Source: Photobacterium phosphoreum
GTDB taxonomy: Bacteria > Pseudomonadota > Gammaproteobacteria > Enterobacterales > Vibrionaceae
Length of the DNA: 64,000 nucleotides
Direction: 5' to 3'
NCBI RefSeq assembly: GCF_002954725.1
Contig: NZ_MSCQ01000001.1
Span: 945,604 to 1,009,603, forward strand
Shown: positions 57,823-64,000 of the stretch, piece by piece
How the letters are laid out: each line of letters opens with the position of its first letter
How positions within the stretch are numbered: position 1 is the first letter of the stretch
Notes under the pieces: generated by a model
Told to the model about the DNA's origin: nothing
Database searches by the model: none
Seen by the model: only the letters and a program-made list of their open reading frames with translations
Translations under genes and position numbers: made by a program

Positions 57823-59115
57823 TTAATTAACCACAGCAATACAAGAGCAAACGGGGATATTGGTCGCATCAAGCCCCGGTTCAGTACGATGAAAATCAAA
57901 ACTAAGAGTAACTTGCGGCCTAAAAATAAGACAATGTGTTGAGCCACCACAGTGAAACATACCGAGTTGATCGCCTTTATCTACATGTTGTCCTTGAGCA
58001 ATCGTAACTTCACACGATGACACTTCTGCAATCCCCACTGCAATAAAGCACATTAATCCAATATAAGGGTTATCTGATTCGATAAAAATAATCGCACGGG
58101 TGGCGATGGCGGTGAGTAATGGTAACGAAGTGTTTGGCGTATAATCATAACTGCCGTTTACAATAGATACTTTTTTAATCGTACCAGAAACCGGGCTATG
58201 CCAACGGTGATAGCTTAATGCATTTAAATAAGCTTGGTATACCGTTCCGCCTATAAACTGTTCAGCAAGCGGATTAAAATTCATCATATTTTGCAGCGAA
58301 TAAGGATGCCCTTTGAGCCAAAATTTTGCATCCAGTTCTACATTCTCGACCACTTTTAATGGTGCTGACTCACAAGGATTGATAATAACATCGTCACCAG
58401 TCGCAATTGGGCGAATACTTGGCGTAAACTTTCGAGTAAAAAAGTCATCCCAAGAACGAAAACCATAGTAGTCATCATTTGGATCGCATTCAAAAAAATG
58501 TTCAAACGGATAATCTCTTAAGGCGGGATCAAAGCTCGCTTCACAAGCAATACCGATTATTTGTTTCTGCACTATTGGATTAAGCCACGCCAATACTTGA
58601 GGCGTTTGATTAAGGTCGTCTTTCACCAGCACATCACGTGATGCTTTACTGGCTAAATACACCGACCAATAGTTTAATATCTTCTTAAATTGTTGAGTAA
58701 CCAGTAGATTAGAAAAAAAGCTGTGGCTGGCTGACGGTGTTATAGATGCAGCAAGCAAGGTATTGATAGGTAGACCAACAAAACCAGCAGGATTAAGTGC
58801 ATCGGTTACCATGTCATTAGACCAAATATAGACTGGCGCTTGTGTCATAACCGCATTGAGTAACACCAGAAACTCATCAAAAGATTGAAGGACCAACGAG
58901 CTAAGCAGTGGTGATTGTGTTTGCTGGGACGTATTAAACATCTGCTCAGTAAGTAACAGTAACTCTTTATCTTGTTTTACCAATTCACTTAATGCTTCGA
59001 TAGGCGGTACTAATGGCATCGGGTTGCTATCTGCATGTTGTTTGAGATGTTGCAGCCAAGTCTTTACCTGATGTTGATTGTCTGGTAGGACGTTACCCAA
59101 AGTATGTATGTGCAT
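57823..59115 (-). CDS. Phosphatidylserine decarboxylase-related protein (PsiD-like)
   Basis: 430 aa, longer than housekeeping Psd (about 290). An N-terminal helical domain (about 10-180) of the kind found in PsiD-type proteins precedes the PSD fold with FRSWDDFFTRKF, YHRWHSPVSGT and the self-cleavage motif HCGGSTHCLIF (Ser392, pyruvoyl precursor). Canonical Psd has LGST. No membrane segment. Such proteins include amino acid decarboxylases, for example fungal tryptophan decarboxylase PsiD; substrate here unknown. Confidence 0.78.
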   Translation of the reverse strand: MHIHTLGNVLPDNQHQVKTWLQHLKQHADSNPMPLVPPIEALSELVKQDKELLLLTEQMFNTSQQTQSPLLSSLVLQSFDEFLVLLNAVMTQAPVYIWSNDMVTDALNPAGFVGLPINTLLAASITPSASHSFFSNLLVTQQFKKILNYWSVYLASKASRDVLVKDDLNQTPQVLAWLNPIVQKQIIGIACEASFDPALRDYPFEHFFECDPNDDYYGFRSWDDFFTRKFTPSIRPIATGDDVIINPCESAPLKVVENVELDAKFWLKGHPYSLQNMMNFNPLAEQFIGGTVYQAYLNALSYHRWHSPVSGTIKKVSIVNGSYDYTPNTSLPLLTAIATRAIIFIESDNPYIGLMCFIAVGIAEVSSCEVTIAQGQHVDKGDQLGMFHCGGSTHCLIFRPQVTLSFDFHRTEPGLDATNIPVCSCIAVVN

Positions 59116-59320
59116 AAATAGTATCAGTTTGATAATTATAAACTTAATTCAATATACTATTTGGACAGCTTTTATCATCTAGTATTAAAATAATATCACT
59201 TTGCATTATTCTTATATGTAGCTGAGCTTTGTGTGGTCTTATTGATTATTAGAATCTGCCAATGTTATAAAATAATCACTAACGAACTCGGTGTAGTATA
59301 ATTTAGCTGATAATTTTGAG

Positions 59321-59334
59321 GTGATGTGTGTCAC
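59321..59334. promoter_or_regulatory. Possible CRP site before ybiT
   Basis: GTGA-TGTGTG-TCAC matches the CRP core. It lies just upstream of a TATACT -10-like box (59344), so it may overlap the promoter. Confidence 0.4.
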
Positions 59335-59366
59335 GAAAGCTGCTATACTAACCAACAATTTAGAGA

Positions 59367-59395
59367 GAAGTCGCTTGTAAGAAGCGGCTTTTTTA
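59367..59395 (+). promoter_or_regulatory. Terminator-like hairpin in ybiT leader (attenuator?)
   Basis: AAGTCGCTT-GTAAG-AAGCGGCTT then six T, about 20-45 bases after the likely transcription start and 36 bases before the TTG start. It would stop transcription unless prevented. Confidence 0.6.
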
Positions 59396-59431
59396 ATGCT
59401 TGATATATTCACAAATTTTGGAAACAGTACA

Positions 59432-61027
59432 TTGATTTCAACAGCTAATATCACAATGCAATTTGGCGATAAGCCATTATTTGAAAACATCTCAGTTAAA
59501 TTTGGTGGTGGCAACCGTTACGGCCTGATCGGCGCAAATGGTTGTGGTAAATCGACATTCATGAAAATCTTGGGTGGCGAACTAGAGCAGTCTGGTGGCA
59601 CTGTTTCACTTGATCCTAACGAGCGCATGGCTAAGTTAGGTCAGGATCAATTTGCATTTGAAAACTACAGTGTTATTGACACTGTAATCATGGGTCATAA
59701 AGAATTATGGACTGTGAAAGAAGAGCGTGACCGCATTTACTCACTGCCTGATATGACAGAAGACGACGGCATGCGTGTTGCTGATCTTGAAGTTGAATTC
59801 GCAGAAATGGACGGCTACTCATCAGAAGCGCGTGCAGGTGAACTTCTTCTTGGTCTTGGTATTTCAGAAGATCAACACTTTGGTCTTATGAGTGCTGTTG
59901 CTCCAGGTCTTAAAGTTCGTGTGTTATTGGCTCAAGTATTGTTTGCTAACCCAGACATTATGCTACTTGACGAACCAACGAACAACTTGGACATCCATAC
60001 AATTGCATGGCTTGAACAACTGCTTCTTGCGCGTAACTGCACAATGATCATCATTTCGCACGACCGTCACTTCCTAAACAGCGTATGTACACATATGGCT
60101 GACTTAGATTACGGTGAAATGCGTCTGTTCCCTGGTAACTACGACGAATACATGATCGCAGCAGAGCAATCTCGTGATCAACTACAAGCTGATAATGCGA
60201 AGAAGAAAGCACAAATTGCTGAACTACAAACGTTCGTAAGCCGCTTCTCTGCCAACGCATCAAAAGCAAAACAAGCAACATCTCGTCAAAAGCAACTAGA
60301 CAAGATTCAAATCACAGCTGTGAAAGCGTCTAGCCGCCAATCGCCATTCATTCGTTTCGATCAGGAAAAAGAACTGTTCCGTAACGCACTTGAAGTTGAA
60401 AACCTAAAGCAAGGTTACGGCGATAACATTCTTATCAATGGTGTAAACCTATTGGTAGAAGTGGGCGAGCGCATTGCGATCATCGGTGAAAACGGTATTG
60501 GTAAATCAACTTTCCTTAATACGCTAGCGGGTCAAATGGAACCAATGGCGGGTATGGTTAAGTGGTCTGAAAACAACAATATCGGCTTCTACGCACAGGA
60601 TCACAGTGAAGATTTCGCTGAAGACATCACACTACTAGAGTGGATGGGTCAGTGGAAGAAAGAAGGCGACGACGAGCAAGTTGTTCGTGGTATTCTTGGT
60701 CGTATGCTGTTCTCACAAAACGACATTAAGAAATCAGTTAAAGTGATTTCTGGTGGTGAGCAAGGTCGTATGTTGTTTGGTAAGCTAATTATGCAACGTC
60801 CAAACATTCTATTGATGGATGAACCAACCAACCACATGGATATGGAATCTATCGAAGCCTTGAACCTTGCGCTTGAGCATTTCAAAGGTACATTGATGTT
60901 CGTATCACACGACCGTCAGTTTGTAACATCAGTTGCAACACGTATTATTGAAATCACTAAGAATGGCGTAGAAGACTTCCACGGCACGTACGATGAGTAC
61001 ATTGCTAAGAAAGGTCTTGTAGGTTAA
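59432..61027 (+). CDS. ybiT: ABC-F family ATPase, YbiT
   Basis: 531 aa from TTG 59432 (then [11 protein letters not shown], matching E. coli YbiT), with GGAAA upstream. The frame to ATG 59396 begins in the T run of a terminator-like hairpin, so it is unlikely. Two ABC domains with GANGCGKST and GENGIGKST, Walker [11 protein letters not shown] and [10 protein letters not shown], and a linker between. It acts on the ribosome; no membrane part. Confidence 0.92.
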   Translation: MISTANITMQFGDKPLFENISVKFGGGNRYGLIGANGCGKSTFMKILGGELEQSGGTVSLDPNERMAKLGQDQFAFENYSVIDTVIMGHKELWTVKEERDRIYSLPDMTEDDGMRVADLEVEFAEMDGYSSEARAGELLLGLGISEDQHFGLMSAVAPGLKVRVLLAQVLFANPDIMLLDEPTNNLDIHTIAWLEQLLLARNCTMIIISHDRHFLNSVCTHMADLDYGEMRLFPGNYDEYMIAAEQSRDQLQADNAKKKAQIAELQTFVSRFSANASKAKQATSRQKQLDKIQITAVKASSRQSPFIRFDQEKELFRNALEVENLKQGYGDNILINGVNLLVEVGERIAIIGENGIGKSTFLNTLAGQMEPMAGMVKWSENNNIGFYAQDHSEDFAEDITLLEWMGQWKKEGDDEQVVRGILGRMLFSQNDIKKSVKVISGGEQGRMLFGKLIMQRPNILLMDEPTNHMDMESIEALNLALEHFKGTLMFVSHDRQFVTSVATRIIEITKNGVEDFHGTYDEYIAKKGLVG

Positions 61028-61069
61028 GTTTCATTATTAATGAAGCGGCCTAAGCCAAACAATTAAATA

Positions 61070-61100
61070 AAAGCCGCCTTTATACAGGGCGGCTTTTTTA
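61070..61100 (+). terminator. Intrinsic terminator of ybiT
   Basis: AAGCCGCC / GGGCGGCTT, then six T. Confidence 0.92.
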
Positions 61101-61152
61101 TACATAAATTTAACGTGTTAATTTGCGTAGTATAAATATTTAAGGGAAATGT

Positions 61153-61608
61153 ATGAAAATTTGGGTTGATGCAGATGCATGTCCAAACGTTGTAAAAGAG
61201 ATTTTATTTCGTGCTGCTGATCGCGCTAAAGTTCACGTAACGCTGGTGGCGAATCAATATATCCGCACGCCACCATCACCATTTTTACGCTCGATTCAAG
61301 TAGAGCAAGGCTTTGATGTCGCTGACAACTATATTGTTCAAGAATGCGAAGTAGGGGATTTGGTGATCACCGCTGATATTCCATTGGCTGATGAGTTAAT
61401 TACCAAAGGTGCACACGCATTAAACCCACGCGGCGAGCTTTACACTAAAGACACCATCAAACAACGCCTACAAATGCGTGACTTTATGGAAACCATGCGG
61501 AGTAGTGGAATTCAGACAGGTGGACCGTCTGCATTAACACAAGCTGACCGCCAAAATTTTGCTAATAAACTTGATGCTTTCTTGGCTAAAAATCATAAGA
61601 TACAATAA
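61153..61608 (+). CDS. yaiI: YaiI/YqxD family protein (DUF188)
   Basis: 151 aa, full length: [28 protein letters not shown] and [18 protein letters not shown]-like fold is expected, so a nuclease role is possible but unproven. Monocistronic. Confidence 0.93.
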   Translation: MKIWVDADACPNVVKEILFRAADRAKVHVTLVANQYIRTPPSPFLRSIQVEQGFDVADNYIVQECEVGDLVITADIPLADELITKGAHALNPRGELYTKDTIKQRLQMRDFMETMRSSGIQTGGPSALTQADRQNFANKLDAFLAKNHKIQ

Positions 61609-61619
61609 GTTATAACTAT

Positions 61620-61651
61620 GGGGGTAAACTCAGTTTTACCTCCTTTTCTCC
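61620..61651 (+). terminator. Terminator after yaiI
   Basis: GGGGGTAAAC-TCA-GTTTTACCTCC, then TTTTCTCC. Confidence 0.7.
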
Positions 61652-62260
61652 TTTCTGCGTTATTCACATTTCTTGTTATTTTTCTGCTAAATCCCAATTG
61701 CTAACGTTTTGCTAATATGAATTGCTAATATAAATGATTATTTTGAGTTTTTTTAGAAAATGCACATGCATAATTATTTAAAATAAATGAATTTAATAGG
61801 GTGGGGTTTAGTGATTTATTCTGACTGTAATAGCCGAAATTGTTTATTTAATCGGTAGGATTTAATTCTGGTTAATATTAGGTATTATGGTTTTTAGATA
61901 TATTTCGTAACACATTCAAGAAATCATTAATTCTATTGAGTGGTTATTATTATCGCAGTATTATTTAAAATAGAGACTTATGTTTTATTCGAAATATAAG
62001 CGTGTAGTACAGGTTAATAGACTTGGTTTGAAATATGAATCTAATACGTTTTTTTCCAAAAAATGAGTTACGGTTCGGGAAAAATTGTCGAGTATTAGAC
62101 TAATTTTACTATACACATCATGGTGGCTAAGCAAGTGACAAGATCTGTGGTTTTAGTTTTTTGCTTTTAGTTCCCTTCGTTCTCTTTATACTATTGTTTG
62201 TATTGTTGCTGTAAATCAGATTTGTGTAAAATATCTATTCGAGAATGATATGGAGTTAAT
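61652..62260. other. AT-rich spacer before DUF4365 gene
   Basis: About 600 bases, clearly richer in A and T than the genes before it, with no credible gene or repeat. It may mark the junction between core and accessory DNA. Confidence 0.5.
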
Positions 62261-64000
62261 GTGAGTACAGAGAACATGAATCCAGGTGAGATAGGTGATG
62301 CTGCTGGACGTATTTTTAATTTCTACGCACCATTAAATTGGATAATTCGTAGTCAAGAAGATCAGAATGATCATGGAATTGATCTCGAGATTGAATTAAA
62401 GAATGCTGAGGGTATAGCTCGCGGGCAAGGAAGTGTATTCAAAATCCAGCTTAAAGGACAAAAAAGGTGTATCTATATTGATGACGGACAGAAGCTGTCA
62501 TTTTCAGTACCTCGTACTCGAGTTAAATATTATCTCCAATTTAATACTCCAGTTATTTTTGTAGTGGTTGATGTAACCACAGAATGTATTTACTGGGTAT
62601 CTGTAACTGATAATGCTGAGATTCAGCAAAAACTAAATAGTTCTAGTACTGCAAGTCTAACAATTCATCTTCCGATAGAGAACAAATTGGAGCGTGGTAA
62701 TACTGATTCATTTAATAAAGTTTTATCTGCTGTTCAATCGTGCTGGGAACATTTGTCACTTAGAGGCTTAAGAACAGCAGTCCTTAATTGTAGGACACTT
62801 AAGCCGAAGGCTCTGGATCAGCGTATAAATCAAGTCGGAGATGCATTATTTACAGCTTATCACATTAAATTTGAATGCCTTCTTGCGAATGGAAATTTCT
62901 CAGAAGTATATCAACAAGCCGATACCATCATTCGTTCGCCAATTGTGCCTCCGAAAGATAGGTTCATCGCCACATTGTATTTTGATTATTCTTTTAAGGT
63001 GGCTCCATTTACGAACGTGAAACAAGAGCAAATTACGCAACAGATATCTTTGTGTAGTTTGCTTATCGAGCTTGCAAGAGAACAAAAAGAGTCTCCTTAC
63101 CGTTTAACTGCTATCGTTAAAGCAAGAACAGCGTTGTTCAGTATCATGACTGAGCAGCTTCATGCAACTCATGTAACACATCCACATTTCCAAAAAGATA
63201 GCATTGAATACTTACTTATAAATCAAGAAATTAATAAGTATTACGTTGAAACCTATCGTCATTTAGTCAAAATAATAAATTTGTGTAACAGGCTGATTAT
63301 TAAAGGGCAATTTAGTATTCTAGCTAATTTAATGGTCGATCTAATGATGTCTATTGGTGAATTCAAAACTGTTCACAAAGCTAGAGGTACAGATGGAGGT
63401 ATTGCTTTCTTAGATGATTGGCTTAATAACATGCTGATTACTGTGTTTTTTTATACTTCTAAAGTTAGTGACTTATGGAAAATAAACCAACTGTATTTGA
63501 TGATTAACTTGCAATCAAATCTTAAGTCGATTGTGACATTCGATATTCGAGAGCTAGTGATTGAACACTGTGCTAAAGCTGAAGAAATGTTAAATGTTAT
63601 AGATGAACAGATTGCTAATAAACCAAAGCAATTCCTGTTTAGAGACGCAAGCGTTGAAGAGCAAAAGGCATTTTTTGCTGATATGGCTAAGAAGCTTGGA
63701 ATGGATCCTGATGATAAAAAGTCTAGAGAAGGTCAATTCGTATCTATTGGATTGAAGAACTATGATCCTACAAATGTTATAAGTCATTGTGAGCATATGT
63801 TTGTAGATTATCGCCCTCGAGGAATGATTGCTGAACAGTTACGTATGCATTCGTTGTGTACACCTTTAATGATTTGTTTAAAACATGGATATGCAGTAGG
63901 AGGTCGTTTACTTATTGAGGCATTTGATAACTCCGATGGGCCTGAGTTTATGCGCGGATTCAAGCAAAGACACTGTGATAACTGTAATGATTGTACTTCG
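62261..64000 (+). CDS. DUF4365 domain protein, large, cut by window end
   Basis: At least 580 aa, open to the last base. The start is GTG 62261 (MSTENMNPGEIGDAAGRIFN); ATG 62276 is an alternative. The N-terminal DUF4365 domain (about 10-150) has NDHGIDLEIEL and FKIQLKG, a restriction-endonuclease-like D...E-x-K pattern. A long helical region follows with no recognised family, and a Cys pair (HCDNCNDC) appears at the edge. DUF4365 proteins are often found in defence loci. It begins after a 0.6-kb spacer, with poor codon usage match to ybiT and yaiI. Confidence 0.7.
   Translation, partial: MSTENMNPGEIGDAAGRIFNFYAPLNWIIRSQEDQNDHGIDLEIELKNAEGIARGQGSVFKIQLKGQKRCIYIDDGQKLSFSVPRTRVKYYLQFNTPVIFVVVDVTTECIYWVSVTDNAEIQQKLNSSSTASLTIHLPIENKLERGNTDSFNKVLSAVQSCWEHLSLRGLRTAVLNCRTLKPKALDQRINQVGDALFTAYHIKFECLLANGNFSEVYQQADTIIRSPIVPPKDRFIATLYFDYSFKVAPFTNVKQEQITQQISLCSLLIELAREQKESPYRLTAIVKARTALFSIMTEQLHATHVTHPHFQKDSIEYLLINQEINKYYVETYRHLVKIINLCNRLIIKGQFSILANLMVDLMMSIGEFKTVHKARGTDGGIAFLDDWLNNMLITVFFYTSKVSDLWKINQLYLMINLQSNLKSIVTFDIRELVIEHCAKAEEMLNVIDEQIANKPKQFLFRDASVEEQKAFFADMAKKLGMDPDDKKSREGQFVSIGLKNYDPTNVISHCEHMFVDYRPRGMIAEQLRMHSLCTPLMICLKHGYAVGGRLLIEAFDNSDGPEFMRGFKQRHCDNCNDCTS

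Noticed and set aside
57823-59115. Housekeeping phosphatidylserine decarboxylase
   Set aside because: Too long, GGST instead of LGST, and no rsgA neighbour.
59396-59431. ATG 59396 as the ybiT start
   Set aside because: It falls directly after the T run of a terminator-like hairpin, has no ribosome site, and adds residues absent from E. coli YbiT.

Overview
The window looks like the chromosome of a low-GC marine gammaproteobacterium of the Vibrionaceae, most likely Photobacterium or a close relative. The signs are a symbiosis-polysaccharide (syp) type biofilm locus, a cra-fruBKA fructose operon, a ppsR/ppsA pair, a GH18 chitinase, a ybiT-type ABC-F gene and a long array of integron gene cassettes. 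The genus is an inference; the family-level call is firmer. No rRNA or tRNA gene was seen.

Layout. (1) 1-7.4 kb, minus strand: sypA-B-C-D-E-G order (STAS switch protein, OmpA lipoprotein, SLBB export protein, CpsD-like ATPase, kinase/phosphatase switch, sigma-54 activator). A well-formed sigma-54 promoter lies before sypA, and sypF is missing from its usual slot between sypE and sypG. (2) 7.8-16.8 kb: core genes for lipid A acylation, a DUF481 outer membrane protein, a serine/threonine-type permease, yajQ, DAHP synthase, a detached PEP-synthase C-terminal domain with a frameshift, a FUSC protein and cra. (3) 16.9-21.1 kb: three Cra operators and fruB-fruK-fruA, followed by four tandem 126-bp REP-like repeats. 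(4) About 21.9-33.8 kb: a cassette array with attC sites but no integron integrase (a CALIN). It holds a SIR2-like gene, five toxin-antitoxin modules (one with a deleted toxin), DUF3024, NIPSNAP and several unknown cassettes. It also holds seven truncated copies of one tyrosine-recombinase N-terminal domain and four REP-pair elements that split many attC sites. (5) 34-46.7 kb: small genes, VOC and GNAT proteins, a NodB deacetylase with an FkbH-like HAD enzyme, rhlE, ppsR/ppsA, a periplasmic rhodanese and a hybrid histidine kinase. (6) 46.7-61.6 kb: chitinase, peptide deformylase, LdcA and AnmK (murein recycling), a LysR regulator divergent from kbl-tdh, a LysE exporter, a VF530 protein, a PsiD-like decarboxylase, ybiT with a terminator-like leader, and yaiI. 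(7) 62.3 kb to the end: a large DUF4365 protein running off the window after 0.6 kb of AT-rich spacer, possibly the edge of another accessory region.

How it fits together. The syp block is a self-contained regulation and export unit: SypG with sigma-54 would drive transcription, and SypE would set the phosphorylation state of SypA. Cra would repress fruBKA until fructose 1-phosphate accumulates. PpsR would switch PpsA by phosphorylation. The cassette array shows exact seven-base complementarity between the first and last bases of at least five cassettes, so cassette boundaries can be placed to the base.
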